Part shown: positions 18,362-26,916 of the stretch, piece by piece
Layout of the letters: every line of letters begins with the position of its first letter
How positions within the stretch are numbered: the stretch's first letter is position 1
Assembly (NCBI RefSeq): GCF_001717955.1
Contig: NZ_CP014168.1
Span: 620,001 to 684,000, forward strand
Reading direction: 5' to 3'
DNA from: Sphingomonas panacis
GTDB lineage: Bacteria > Pseudomonadota > Alphaproteobacteria > Sphingomonadales > Sphingomonadaceae
Length of the DNA stretch: 64,000 nucleotides
The notes under the pieces: generated by a model
What the model saw: the letters and a program-made list of their open reading frames with translations, nothing else
Database searches by the model: none
Told to the model about the DNA's origin: nothing
Position numbers and translations under genes: made by a program

Positions 18362-18394
18362 AAAAGGGCGCCGGTGGTTGCCCACCGACGCCCC
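18362..18394 (-). terminator. Rho-independent terminator after rplT
   Basis: On the minus strand GGGGCGTCGGTGG, loop GCAA, CCACCGGCGCCC, then TTTTC. The long stem followed by a T run lies 24 bases after the rplT stop, separating the ribosomal genes from lysE-pheST. Confidence 0.85.
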
Positions 18395-18418
18395 ATGTCG
18401 CTTGACGCTACAGTCCGC

Positions 18419-18784
18419 TTACGCGGCCTGGGGCAGAGCCGCCTTCGCTTGCGCGATGATCGCGCTAAACGCCGCGCCTTCGTGCATCGCGATGTCGGCC
18501 AGAACCTTGCGGTCGAGTTCGATACCGGCGAGCTTCACGCCGTGCATGAAGGTGGCATAGGTCAACCCTTCGACGCGCACGGCGGCGTTGATGCGCTGAA
18601 TCCACAAAGCGCGGAAGTTGCGCTTCTTAACCTTGCGGTCGCGATACGCATATTGGCCGGCCTTCTCGACGGCCTGACGGGCGATGCGGATCGTGTTCTT
18701 GCGACGGCCATAATAGCCCTTCGCCTGATCGAGAATCCGGTTGTGCTTGGCGCGGGTGGTAACACCCCGTTTTACGCGTGCCAT
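18419..18784 (-). CDS. rplT: 50S ribosomal protein L20
   Basis: Ribosomal protein (121 aa) that binds 23S rRNA early in large-subunit assembly. It starts [20 protein letters not shown] and shows the conserved [15 protein letters not shown] and NRK-like [11 protein letters not shown]. Full length. It follows rpmI by 18 bases. In many bacteria L20 represses its own operon through a leader; the infC gene and leader usually found upstream are not in this window. Confidence 0.98.
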   Translation of the reverse strand: MARVKRGVTTRAKHNRILDQAKGYYGRRKNTIRIARQAVEKAGQYAYRDRKVKKRNFRALWIQRINAAVRVEGLTYATFMHGVKLAGIELDRKVLADIAMHEGAAFSAIIAQAKAALPQAA

Positions 18785-18802
18785 CTATCTATATCCTTCC
18801 GC

Positions 18803-19006
18803 TCAACGCAGGCCGTAAGGCGCCCAGGCCTTAACCGCTGCGGTATCCGCCTTGGCGAGAACCTTGGTGCCGCGGTTCTGGCGGATGTACTTGCCGTTGT
18901 GGTGCAACAGGCGGTGGCGCTTGCCGGCGACGCCGTGCTTCAACAGGCCGGTGGCGGTGAACTTGAAGCGCTTCTTAACGCCGCTCTTGGTCTTGAGTTT
19001 GGGCAT
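18803..19006 (-). CDS. rpmI: 50S ribosomal protein L35
   Basis: Short basic ribosomal protein (67 aa) starting MPKLKTKSGVKKRFKFTATG, with KRHRLLHHNGKYIRQNRG, a complete L35. It is the first gene of the rpmI-rplT pair and has AGGA before its ATG. infC is absent upstream; the next gene diverges. Confidence 0.98.
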   Translation of the reverse strand: MPKLKTKSGVKKRFKFTATGLLKHGVAGKRHRLLHHNGKYIRQNRGTKVLAKADTAAVKAWAPYGLR

Positions 19007-19164
19007 TTCTCGTCCTTTCGTTTTCGCGACGATCTATGAACGGCCACGGCAGCCCATACCGGCCGGGCAGTTCCTCTTACTCGCGGGAAGCGGGGCGCTT
19101 AGCGATTCGCCGGCGCAAATGCAACCGCCGGAACCGCTTTATGCGGCCGGGGGTTGGACGCCAC

Positions 19165-21300
19165 ATGGAAACCGCCGACCGCACGCCGTCTGCCCTCGAC
19201 GATTCGCCCGCGCCCCGCCGCCGGCTCGGGCGGGGCTGGCGAATCGCGCGCAACGTGCTGCTCGGCATCGTCGCCGCGATCTTCCTCGTGTGGCTGGTGC
19301 TGTACATCACCAAGGGCCGTTTCCTCAAACATCCGTTCGAGCGGATCGTTGCCGGGCTGATCCACCGCGACGTGAAAGTGCGTGGCGATTTCCAGCTCTA
19401 TTTCGATCCGATCACGATCAAGTTCGTCGCCGAAGGCATGACCGTCTCCAACCCGGCCTGGGCGAGCAAGCCCAATCTGTTCGAGGCACAGCGAATCGAC
19501 ACGCGGATCGCGCCGCTGTCGCTGATCTGGGGGCGCAAGCGGCTGCACTTCCTCGATCTGAACCAGGGCGCGATCGATCTCGAATGGAACGCCGCGCATA
19601 CCCGCAATAGCTGGACGTTCGACGAGTCCAAGGACGATGCCAAGCCGTTCGTGCTGCCGCTGATCCAGCGTGCGCTCGTCGCGAAGACGACGCTGCGCTA
19701 CCGCGACCCGCGCATGCGGCTGACCGCCGATCTGGCGTTCGAACCGATCCGGTCGCAGGGCACCAGCATCACCCAGGCGATCCGCTTCAGTGGTGACGGC
19801 GTGGTGCGCGATACGCCGTTCACGCTGACCGGCGCTTTGCTGTCGCCCAACGATACGGTGCGGCGCGGCAAGAACGCATTACAGGCCACCGCATATGCCG
19901 CGCACAACCGCATCGACGTGTCGGGCACATTGCCCGGCCTCACCGACATCGAGGGCGTCCCGCTCGACGTGAAGGCGCGCGGACGCAACGCCGCCGAACT
20001 GCTCGACATCATCGGCGTCGTCATTCCGCGCACGCGCACCTACACCGCGCGTGCGCAACTGGTGAAGACCGGCGACGAATATGCCTTCACCCGCCTCGTC
20101 GGCCGGTTCGGCGCGAGCGACCTTTCGGGCAAGTTCACGATCCGCAACATCCGCCCGCGCCTCAAGATCGACGCCGCGCTGGCGACTCGCTCGCTCGACA
20201 TCGTCGATGCCGCGCCGTTCATCGGCTACAACCCCGATACCGTCGCTACCAAGGGCGCGATCGCCGCCGCCGCCGAGACCGGCGCCGCCCCGGCGCGCGT
20301 GCTGCCGGATGCCAATCTGCGAGTCGATGCGATCCGCAATTTCGATGCCGATGCGCATTGGACGGTCGGCGTGGTGCGGTCGCGCAACGTGCCGATCTCG
20401 CATATCGATCTCACCGTCTCGCTGGTCGACCGGCTGCTCAAGCTGTCGCCGCTCACCTTCTCGATGGCGCGCGGCAATGTCGCGGCCGACATCGTCATGG
20501 ATGAACGGCGCGCGCCGATGCACACCGATTATGACATTCGCCTCGCACCCACGCCGATGGGCAAATTGCTCGCCGGCTATGGCGTCGATGAGGCTGGGAC
20601 GACCGGCGTGGTCAAGGGCCGCATCCAGCTTGCCGGGGTCGGCGATACGCTGCACCAGTCGCTGTCGAACGCGCATGGCCGCATCGCCTTCATCATGCCG
20701 GAGGGCACGTTCTGGACGCGCAACGTGCAGATCGCCGAACTCGATATCGGCACGTTCGCGCAGAAGATGCTGCAAGGGAAGCTCAAGGAGCCCGTCCATA
20801 TCAACTGCGGGCTGATCGGCTTTACAGTGCGGAACGGGGTCGCGGCGGCGGACCCGATCCTGATCGACACCACCAAGAACGTGATGCTCGGCCGGGGCGG
20901 CTTCAGCTTCCGCAACGAGGCGCTCGACCTGGCGTTCCGTGCCGACGGCAAGAAGTTCAGCCTGATCTCCGGGCAATCGCCGGTCGGCATTCAGGGCACC
21001 TTCGCCAAGCCCGGCATCAACCCGATCAGCGGCGACCTGATCGAGCGCGCCGGCGCCGGTTTGGCGCTCGGCATCGTCGGCACGCCGCTCGCGACGGTGC
21101 TGGCGTTCGTCGATATCGGAGACGCCAAGGCGGCGAAGTGCGGGCCGGTGCTCGCCGGCGCACCCGCCTCGGCGCAGCGCACGAAGGGCGGCAAGCCGCG
21201 CGACGATGTCGGCAACGGCACCACCGCCAAATCCGAAAACGGCAAGTCCGCGCCGGGCGAGAAGCGCGAGCAGCGCAAGAAGTTTCTGGGGATTTTCTGA
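19165..21300 (+). CDS. AsmA family protein
   Basis: Large envelope protein (711 aa) with one N-terminal transmembrane helix (about residues 30-50, NVLLGIVAAIFLVWLVLYI). A long periplasmic repeat domain follows, of the AsmA/TamB-like type thought to move or regulate phospholipid between membranes. The AsmA signature is visible in DVKVRGDFQLYFDPITIKF and in the C-terminal FRADGKKFSLISGQSPVGI. A Lys/Gly-rich tail follows. ATG 19165 (METADRTP) is the most likely start; ATG 19141 is possible. It is transcribed divergently from rpmI. Confidence 0.87.
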   Translation: METADRTPSALDDSPAPRRRLGRGWRIARNVLLGIVAAIFLVWLVLYITKGRFLKHPFERIVAGLIHRDVKVRGDFQLYFDPITIKFVAEGMTVSNPAWASKPNLFEAQRIDTRIAPLSLIWGRKRLHFLDLNQGAIDLEWNAAHTRNSWTFDESKDDAKPFVLPLIQRALVAKTTLRYRDPRMRLTADLAFEPIRSQGTSITQAIRFSGDGVVRDTPFTLTGALLSPNDTVRRGKNALQATAYAAHNRIDVSGTLPGLTDIEGVPLDVKARGRNAAELLDIIGVVIPRTRTYTARAQLVKTGDEYAFTRLVGRFGASDLSGKFTIRNIRPRLKIDAALATRSLDIVDAAPFIGYNPDTVATKGAIAAAAETGAAPARVLPDANLRVDAIRNFDADAHWTVGVVRSRNVPISHIDLTVSLVDRLLKLSPLTFSMARGNVAADIVMDERRAPMHTDYDIRLAPTPMGKLLAGYGVDEAGTTGVVKGRIQLAGVGDTLHQSLSNAHGRIAFIMPEGTFWTRNVQIAELDIGTFAQKMLQGKLKEPVHINCGLIGFTVRNGVAAADPILIDTTKNVMLGRGGFSFRNEALDLAFRADGKKFSLISGQSPVGIQGTFAKPGINPISGDLIERAGAGLALGIVGTPLATVLAFVDIGDAKAAKCGPVLAGAPASAQRTKGGKPRDDVGNGTTAKSENGKSAPGEKREQRKKFLGIF

Positions 21301-21304
21301 CGCT

Positions 21305-21375
21305 CCGTTCGTCCCGAGCGTAGTCGAGGGACCAGGAAAGAGCGCAGGTGCCTCGACTTCGCTCGGCACGAACGG
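21305..21375. repeat. Palindromic intergenic repeat (type B)
   Basis: CCGTTCGTCCCGAGCGTAGT and CTCGACTTCGCTCGGCACGA form inverted arms between the convergent asmA-like and hisN-like genes. Confidence 0.75.
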
Positions 21376-21407
21376 CAGGGCGATCGGGGACGAACGGCGG
21401 AAGGGGA

Positions 21408-22190
21408 TCAGTGCCCCCGGCAGCCCATCGCCTCGAGGATATCGTCGATCCGCGCGGGATCGCCCGCCGCGATCACCTCGCCGATGCTGTCGGCGGTGAG
21501 CGGATCGCCCTGCCAGTCGCACATCCGCCCGCCGGCGCCTTCGACGATCGGCACCAGCGCGGCGAAATCGTGAAGCTTCAGCCCCGCCTCGACGACAACG
21601 TCGAGCCAGCCGCTCGCGACGCAGCCGTAATTGTAGCAATCGCCGCCCAGCACCGTGCTCATCACCGCGCCATCGAGATGTTCGAAGGCATGCAACTGGC
21701 CGTCGTCGAACAGCGCCGGCGAGGTGGTGCCGAGCAGCGCCTTCGCCAGATCGGGGCAGCGCCGCGTTTCCGCCGGCTGGCCGTTGAACAGGGTCGGCCG
21801 CCCGATCGTGCCGACCCAGCGCTCGTTCAGGATCGGCTGGTCGAGCACGCCGAGCACCGGCCAGCCATCCGCGACCAATGCGATCAGCGTACCGAAGATC
21901 GGCCGCCCCGAGATGAACGCGCGCGTGCCGTCGATCGGATCGAGTACCCAGGCGCGCCCGCTCGTCCCCTCGCGCACGCCATATTCCTCGCCGATGATCG
22001 CATCGTCGGGAAAGCGCTGTTCGATGAGTGTGCGCATCGCCGCTTCCGCCGCGCGATCGGCAAGCGTGACGGGCGAGGCATCGTCCTTCGCCTCAAGCCC
22101 GGCGGGCTTGCGGTAATAAGGGCGGATCGCCGCACCCGCCGCTTCGGCGAGGGCAGTGGCGAGATCGAGATCGGCGGCAGTGACACGCAT
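21408..22190 (-). CDS. hisN: Inositol-monophosphatase-family phosphatase, histidinol-phosphatase type
   Basis: Metal-dependent phosphatase (260 aa) of the IMPase superfamily. The metal site is in GEEYG and WVLDPIDGTRAFISG, and the second part in GDCYNYGCVASGWLDVVVE. The spacing and DGTRAFISGRP fit HisN, which removes phosphate from histidinol phosphate in histidine synthesis; a general inositol phosphatase is the alternative. ATG 22190 and ATG 22193 are both possible; 22190 has better spacing to GGCGGA. It stands alone, with a repeat downstream. Confidence 0.82.
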   Translation of the reverse strand: MRVTAADLDLATALAEAAGAAIRPYYRKPAGLEAKDDASPVTLADRAAEAAMRTLIEQRFPDDAIIGEEYGVREGTSGRAWVLDPIDGTRAFISGRPIFGTLIALVADGWPVLGVLDQPILNERWVGTIGRPTLFNGQPAETRRCPDLAKALLGTTSPALFDDGQLHAFEHLDGAVMSTVLGGDCYNYGCVASGWLDVVVEAGLKLHDFAALVPIVEGAGGRMCDWQGDPLTADSIGEVIAAGDPARIDDILEAMGCRGH

Positions 22191-22379
22191 CATTTCCGCC
22201 TAGCCGTGCCGCGCGCGATCCGCCAGCGCCACAAGGCCGAGGGGATCAAAAGACGCCGGACGAAACTTTTCCTCCAGCCTTGGGATTTTTCACCAAGACT
22301 TGGCGCGTTGCACCGCACAAAATCGAACCCAGCGCGACGCAATTTCCCCATCTCCTTGTAAAACAACGCGTTTCACGAC

Positions 22380-22396
22380 TTGGCACGCTCTCTGCA
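22380..22396 (+). promoter_or_regulatory. Sigma-54-like promoter
   Basis: TTGGCACGCTCTCTGCA matches the RpoN consensus (YTGGCACG-N4-TTGCW) at nearly every position. GG lies at 22382-22383 and GC at 22394-22395, 12 bases apart as required. A start near 22407 would give a leader of about 49 bases to the first micro-gene. TTGTAAAACAA (22356-22366) lies just upstream. Confidence 0.6.
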
Positions 22397-22455
22397 AACC
22401 CTCTGGCATCGGTCGTCGGATGGTCCGCCGCGCCGCTTCCACAGGGAATATCCTC

Positions 22456-22566
22456 ATGAACGCTCGTATCGAATCGCTCCAGCAGATCGCCGCTTCGCTT
22501 GTCGGCGCCTTGTTCGTCACCGTCGTGCTGGTCAGCACCGCCGTCTCCATCGCCCCGATCGCATGA
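22456..22566 (+). CDS. Single-pass membrane microprotein
   Basis: A 36-aa product beginning MNARIESLQQIAASLVGALF, with one hydrophobic helix over about residues 12-33 and a charged N-terminus. AGGGA lies eight bases before ATG 22456, a good Shine-Dalgarno. No family is recognised. It lies behind a sigma-54-like promoter and overlaps the next micro-gene by ATGA, so both are probably made together. Its reality rests on start signals, promoter and coupling rather than on homology. Confidence 0.62.
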   Translation: MNARIESLQQIAASLVGALFVTVVLVSTAVSIAPIA

Positions 22567-22572
22567 TCGGGG
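22553..22572 (+). repeat. Hairpin spanning the micro-gene stop/start overlap
   Basis: CCCCGATC-GCAT-GATCGGGG is a perfect 8-bp stem. The loop and the first base of the right arm hold the ATG of the second micro-gene and most of the stop codon of the first. Confidence 0.7.
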
Positions 22573-22685
22573 ACATTCCAGTTCGGGAGCGTCCGATGGT
22601 TCGGCCCGTCGCTTTCGCCGTCGTTTCGTTCGTGCTGACCAGCCTGATGCTGCTCGCCCAGTTCAGGATCGCCGGGCTGCTCTGA
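22563..22685 (+). CDS. Second single-pass membrane microprotein
   Basis: A 40-aa product starting MIGDIPVRERPMVRPVAFAV, with one hydrophobic segment at about residues 16-39 and a short positively charged N-terminus. The start codon overlaps the stop of the preceding micro-gene (ATGA), and a hairpin covers this junction. An internal ATG at 22596 (MVRPVAFAV) is an alternative start. No family is recognised. A type B repeat follows the stop. Confidence 0.55.
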   Translation: MIGDIPVRERPMVRPVAFAVVSFVLTSLMLLAQFRIAGLL

Positions 22686-22712
22686 GGCCCGGCGATTGGC
22701 ACGCTACCCGCA

Positions 22713-22793
22713 CCGTTCGTTCTGAGCCTGTCGAAGGACGTGCGACGGACGCGGCGCTCTTGGCACGCCCTTCGACACGCTCACTGCGAACGG
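22713..22793. repeat. Palindromic intergenic repeat (type B)
   Basis: CCGTTCGTTCTGAGCCTGTC and CTTCGACACGCTCACTGCGA form inverted arms between the micro-genes and phhB. Confidence 0.75.
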
Positions 22794-22813
22794 GCCTAAA
22801 AACCGTCGCGGAT

Positions 22814-23104
22814 CTAACCCAACAGCCCCTCGATCGCGCGCGCGAGATCGATATCGCGGTACGACAGCCCGGCCGCATCATGCGTCGTCAGCAGGATGTC
22901 GACCCGGTTCCAGACATTGCTCCATTCGGGATGGTGATCGGCCTTTTCGGCGAGCAACGCCACGCGCGCCATGAAGCCGAACGCCGCCGAGAAATCCGCA
23001 AAGGTGAAAGTGCGCGTAATCGCGTCGCGCGCCTCGTCATAATCCCATTCGTCGAGTTCATCGAGTGCGTCGGCGCGTTCGATGTCGTTCAGTTGCTCCA
23101 CCAT
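22814..23104 (-). CDS. phhB: 4a-hydroxytetrahydrobiopterin dehydratase
   Basis: Small pterin dehydratase (96 aa; PCD/DCoH family) that regenerates the cofactor of aromatic amino acid hydroxylases by dehydrating 4a-hydroxytetrahydrobiopterin. The active-site block [20 protein letters not shown] with the following TTHDA is complete. Length is normal. No phenylalanine hydroxylase gene is adjacent; the neighbour upstream is divergent ccmA. Confidence 0.92.
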   Translation of the reverse strand: MVEQLNDIERADALDELDEWDYDEARDAITRTFTFADFSAAFGFMARVALLAEKADHHPEWSNVWNRVDILLTTHDAAGLSYRDIDLARAIEGLLG

Positions 23105-23159
23105 CGCGTGAATCCTCGTGGCTGGCGCGGAGTGCGCCTTCTCGCCTAAGGCATAGCCG

Positions 23160-23750
23160 ATGGCCGACCCCGATCAACCGCCCCGCCTCGCCTTTCACGG
23201 CGTCACGGGCGTGCGCGGCGGGCGCAGGCTGTTCGCGGGGCTGAGCTTCACCCTCGCACCCGGCGACGCGGCGCTGGTGACGGGTGCGAACGGCGTCGGC
23301 AAATCGACTCTTTTGCGCATCGCCGCCGGGCTGCTCGCCCCAGCCGAAGGCCGCGTCGAGACGCCGCGCTGCGCGCTGATGGCGGAAGCCGCCGCGCTCG
23401 ATTCCGGGCAAACGCTCGAAGATGCGCTGCGCTTCTGGGCGGCGCTCGACGCCGCACCCGAGCCGGCGCGGCGCGTCACCGACGCGATGACTGCGACCGG
23501 GCTGGCGGCGCTGGCGCACGTGCCGGTGCGGCTGCTCTCGACCGGACAGCGCCGCCGCGCCGCGCTCGCGCGGGTGGTAGCGAGCGAAGCCCCGCTCTGG
23601 CTGCTCGACGAACCCGTCAACGGCCTCGATGCCGCGAGCGTGACGACACTCGAAACGCTGGTCGCAGACCATCGCGCGCGCGGCGGCATCGCGCTGGTGG
23701 CGACTCATACCGACATCGCGCTGCCGGGCGCGCTGGGCATCGCGCTGTGA
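23160..23750 (+). CDS. ccmA: Heme exporter ATP-binding protein CcmA
   Basis: ABC ATPase (196 aa) that powers the CcmABCD machinery delivering heme for cytochrome c maturation. Walker A is [11 protein letters not shown], the signature is [13 protein letters not shown], and Walker B with the switch is [15 protein letters not shown]. The ending [13 protein letters not shown] fits CcmA. It overlaps ccmB by four bases (GTGA). Confidence 0.93.
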   Translation: MADPDQPPRLAFHGVTGVRGGRRLFAGLSFTLAPGDAALVTGANGVGKSTLLRIAAGLLAPAEGRVETPRCALMAEAAALDSGQTLEDALRFWAALDAAPEPARRVTDAMTATGLAALAHVPVRLLSTGQRRRAALARVVASEAPLWLLDEPVNGLDAASVTTLETLVADHRARGGIALVATHTDIALPGALGIAL

Positions 23751-24391
23751 GCGGCATGGCTCGCCTCATCGCCCGCGACCTGCGGCTCGCCTGGGCGGGC
23801 GGCGGCATGGTCAACCCCGTCGCGTTCTTCCTGCTCGTCGCGATCCTGTTCCCGTTCGCGGTCGGCCCCGATACCGTGCTGCTCGCGCGCATCGGCGGCG
23901 GGGTGATCTGGGCCGCCGCCTTGCTGGCCGCGTTGCTGCCGGTCGAGCGGCTGGTCGGCCCCGATGCCGAGGCGGGCGTGTTCGATCAGCTCGGCGTGCG
24001 CGGCTTTTCGATGGCGGGGGTCGCCGCCGCCAAGATCTTGGCGCACTGGCTGAGTTTTGCTCCGCCGCTGATGCTGGCGGCGGTGGTCGCGGCCGGACTG
24101 CTCGGGCTGCCGGCGGTGACGCTCGGCCGGGTCGAGATCGGGCTGCTGATCGGCACGCCCGGCCTCGCCGCGCTGGCGGTGGCGACCTCGGCACTGATCG
24201 CGGGGATGGGCGGCGCGGGTGCGCTCGCCGGGCTGCTGATGCTGCCGCTCGCGGTGCCGCTGCTGATCTTCGGCGCGGGTGCGCTCGATGGCGGCGCGGG
24301 CGCGCTGAAACTGCTCGGCGCGGTCAGCCTCGTGCTGGTCGCCGGCGCGCCGTTCGTCGCGGGCGCGGCGATGCGTGTGGCGATGGAATAG
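23747..24391 (+). CDS. ccmB: Heme exporter membrane subunit CcmB
   Basis: Inner-membrane partner of CcmA (214 aa) with about six hydrophobic helices. Typical CcmB sequence is seen in RDLRLAWAGGGMVNPVAFFL, PFAVGPD and GAGALDGG. The GTG at 23747 overlaps the ccmA stop; ATG 23756 is a possible alternative start. No ccmC or ccmD follows, because the next gene is on the other strand, so the remaining maturation genes must lie elsewhere. Confidence 0.92.
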   Translation: MSGMARLIARDLRLAWAGGGMVNPVAFFLLVAILFPFAVGPDTVLLARIGGGVIWAAALLAALLPVERLVGPDAEAGVFDQLGVRGFSMAGVAAAKILAHWLSFAPPLMLAAVVAAGLLGLPAVTLGRVEIGLLIGTPGLAALAVATSALIAGMGGAGALAGLLMLPLAVPLLIFGAGALDGGAGALKLLGAVSLVLVAGAPFVAGAAMRVAME

Positions 24392-24398
24392 GCCGGCG

Positions 24399-24438
24399 CG
24401 ACGCGGCAAAGCCGCGTCGTCGGACGGAGCTACGCTCC
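24399..24438. terminator. Two hairpins after ccmB, candidate bidirectional terminator
   Basis: CGACGCGGC-AAA-GCCGCGTCG (24399-24419) and GGAGC-TAC-GCTCC (24426-24438) lie between the convergent ccmB and methyltransferase genes. There is no T run, so termination is inferred from position only. Confidence 0.45.
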
Positions 24439-24461
24439 GCCGGCCGGGCGCGGTAACGGGA

Positions 24462-25343
24462 TCAAGCCGACTTGCCGCCGTCACCGCGCCAGCGCGCGAA
24501 AATCGCGGTCGGCAGCAGCAACCCGCGCGCTTCCTCGCGCACCGCCATCTCGCCGACCTCGACCGTGCCGCCAAGATCACCGAGCGCCTGACGCACCACC
24601 TCGCCGATCGCGAGTGCCGACATCCGCACCGCATAGACCGTCAGCACGAGGAACTTGCTGTCCGCGTCGAGCAGCCGGCGGCAATCGGCGATCAGGCCGG
24701 GTAGCCCTTCTTCGAGCCGCCACACCTCGCCATCGGGGCCGCGCCCGAACTTGGGCGGATCGAGGAAGATGCCGTCGTAGCGCTTGCCGCGCCGGACCTC
24801 GCGTGCGGCGAACTTGGTCGCATCATCGACCATCCAGCGGATCGGGCGATCGGCGAGATCGGACAGGAAGGCATTGGCCTTGCCGGCCTCGACCGACTTT
24901 TTCGAAGCATCGACATGCGTGACGCCAGCGCCCTTCGCCGCCAGCGCGAGCGTGCCGACGCCGGTATAGCCGAACAGGTTGAGCACCTGGTCGCCCTCCG
25001 CAACCTGTTCGCGCATCCACGCCCATTGCGGCGCCATGTCCGGGAAGAACGCGAGATGGCGGAACGGCGTGTTCTGCGCGGTGAACAGAAGCTCTTCCCA
25101 GCGCACATGCCAGCCGCCGCGCGGCACGTCGCGCGACAGATGCCAACGCCCGCCGCCCTCTTCATCCGACGCACCGATGAAATCGCCATCGGCCTCCCAG
25201 CTTTCCGACGCGGGCGCCCACATCGCCTGCGGTTCGGGGCGGATGAAGCGGAAGCGGCCGTAGCGTTCGAGCTTGCGGCCGTTGCCTGAGTCGATCAGCC
25301 CGTAATCGGCCCACGGTTCGGCGATGAGGGTTTGAAGTTGCAT
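24462..25343 (-). CDS. SAM-dependent methyltransferase, RlmI/RlmK-like
   Basis: Class I methyltransferase (293 aa) resembling 23S rRNA m5C/m2G methyltransferases. The SAM motif is VLNLFGYTGVGTLALAA, the acidic loop DASKKSVEAGKANA, and the catalytic-type motif YDGIFLDPPKFGRG. The rRNA target is inferred from family. ATG 25343 (MQLQTLIAEP) is chosen from homology; its A is the last base of a 16-bp repeat stem, and the Shine-Dalgarno AGGGTGAGGGTG lies within that stem. It follows thrC. Confidence 0.82.
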   Translation of the reverse strand: MQLQTLIAEPWADYGLIDSGNGRKLERYGRFRFIRPEPQAMWAPASESWEADGDFIGASDEEGGGRWHLSRDVPRGGWHVRWEELLFTAQNTPFRHLAFFPDMAPQWAWMREQVAEGDQVLNLFGYTGVGTLALAAKGAGVTHVDASKKSVEAGKANAFLSDLADRPIRWMVDDATKFAAREVRRGKRYDGIFLDPPKFGRGPDGEVWRLEEGLPGLIADCRRLLDADSKFLVLTVYAVRMSALAIGEVVRQALGDLGGTVEVGEMAVREEARGLLLPTAIFARWRGDGGKSA

Positions 25344-25440
25344 CACCCTCACCCTTCCGTCGCTTCGCTCCTCCCTCCCTCTCCCAATGGGAGAGGGAAG
25401 GGGCCCCCCCGGCGCAGCCGGGTGGGAAGGGTGAGGGTGA
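25343..25440 (-). repeat. Three-way-junction palindrome before the methyltransferase gene
   Basis: A perfect 16-bp outer stem (TCACCCTCACCCTTCC at 25343-25358 with 25425-25440) encloses two hairpins. These are CCCTCTCCC-AAT-GGGAGAGGG (25377-25397) and CCCGGC-GCA-GCCGGG (25408-25422). The gene's start codon begins inside the outer stem. Confidence 0.88.
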
Positions 25441-25449
25441 CGCGCGCGC

Positions 25450-26853
25450 TCACGCCCGAGCCACCGCACGTTCGGCGATATACGCGGTCACCGCCTCGAA
25501 CGTGCCGGGCAGAGTCGCATAGCGCTCCTCGCGATCGAACAGATCGCCGACGCGGGCGGGCAGACCGGGACGCATGCCGATCGCGCGTTCGACCGCGTCG
25601 CCGAACTTCGCGGGATGCGCGGTGGCCAGCGTCACCACGGGCACGTCCGCCGGCAACCCGGCACGGCGCGCGGCGGCGAGGCCGATCGCGGTGTGCGGGT
25701 CGATCACTTGGCCCGCATCCTCGCTCGCCCAGCGCATCGCCAGCGCCATGTCGTCGAGATCGACGCGGTCGCTCGCGAACAGCGCCGACGCGCCACCGGC
25801 CTGCGCATTGGTGAGCCGCATCGCCTTGCTCGCCTCGAACCCCTGCATCTGCGCGGCGAGCGCGTGGCCGTCCCGCCCGCCGAGATCGAACAGCAATCGC
25901 TCGAAATTGCTCGACACCTGGATATCCATCGACGGGCTCGGCGTCGGCACGACGGTGCCTTGCGAATAATCGCCGGCGCTGAGCGCGCGGTGGAGGATGT
26001 CGTTGACGTTGGTCGCGACGATCAGCTTGGCGACCGGCAACCCCATCTTGGCGGCGACATAGCCGGCGAACACGTCGCCGAAATTGCCGGTCGGCACCGC
26101 GAACGCGACCGGGCGCTCGGGCGCGCCGAGCCGGACGGCGGCGTAGAAATAATAGACCACCTGCGCCATCAGCCGTGCCCAGTTGATCGAATTGACCGCC
26201 GACAGCGCGAACGTGCCCGAAAAATGAGGATCGTTGAACATCGCCTTCACCAGCGCCTGACAATCGTCGAAACTGGCGTTCTCCAGCGCGAGATTGTGGA
26301 CGTTGGGGGCGAGCACCGTCGTCATCTGGCGGCGCTGCACCTCGGACACGCGGCCCTTGGGGTGGAGCATGAAGATATCGACGCCGGCGCGACCCGCAAG
26401 CGCATCGATCGCTGCCGAGCCGGTGTCGCCCGAGGTCGCGCCGATCACGGTGACGTGATGCTGCGAGCCGGCGAGGAACCGTTCGAACAGCAGCCCGAGC
26501 AATTGCAGCGCGACATCCTTGAACGCGAGCGTCGGGCCGTGGAACAGTTCGAGCAGCCAATGCTGGTGATCGAGCTGGACCAGCGGGGTGACGGCGGCGT
26601 GCGCGAAGCGGCCATACGCTTGCTCGCACAAGCTCCGCAGATCCTCGCGCGAGAGCGTGCCTTCGACGAACGGCGCCATCACCGCGACGGCGGTATCGAC
26701 ATAGGATGCGCCGCGCAGAGCCGCGATCTCCTCGGTCGACAGGCTCGGCCAGGTTTCGGGCAGATACAGGCCACCATCGCTGGCGAGGCCCGCGAGCGTG
26801 ACCTGTTCGAAATCGAGGGCGGGCGCATCCCCGCGCGTGCTGATGTAGCGCAT
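25450..26853 (-). CDS. thrC: Threonine synthase
   Basis: PLP enzyme (467 aa) that converts O-phosphohomoserine to threonine. It begins MRYISTRGDAPALDFEQVTL, as usual for the proteobacterial class. The cofactor lysine is in GPTLAFKDVALQLLG, and the phosphate-binding region in IGATSGDTGSAAIDAL. GNFGDVFAGYVA is also diagnostic. Full length. It lies downstream of the cytochrome oxidase cluster, an order common in alphaproteobacteria, after a repeat-filled spacer. Confidence 0.95.
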   Translation of the reverse strand: MRYISTRGDAPALDFEQVTLAGLASDGGLYLPETWPSLSTEEIAALRGASYVDTAVAVMAPFVEGTLSREDLRSLCEQAYGRFAHAAVTPLVQLDHQHWLLELFHGPTLAFKDVALQLLGLLFERFLAGSQHHVTVIGATSGDTGSAAIDALAGRAGVDIFMLHPKGRVSEVQRRQMTTVLAPNVHNLALENASFDDCQALVKAMFNDPHFSGTFALSAVNSINWARLMAQVVYYFYAAVRLGAPERPVAFAVPTGNFGDVFAGYVAAKMGLPVAKLIVATNVNDILHRALSAGDYSQGTVVPTPSPSMDIQVSSNFERLLFDLGGRDGHALAAQMQGFEASKAMRLTNAQAGGASALFASDRVDLDDMALAMRWASEDAGQVIDPHTAIGLAAARRAGLPADVPVVTLATAHPAKFGDAVERAIGMRPGLPARVGDLFDREERYATLPGTFEAVTAYIAERAVARA

Positions 26854-26916
26854 AGGCCGGTCGGGTTAGCGACGTGCGCGGGTCATCGCAACCTACGGTT
26901 CGCGGTGTCCGCTCCG

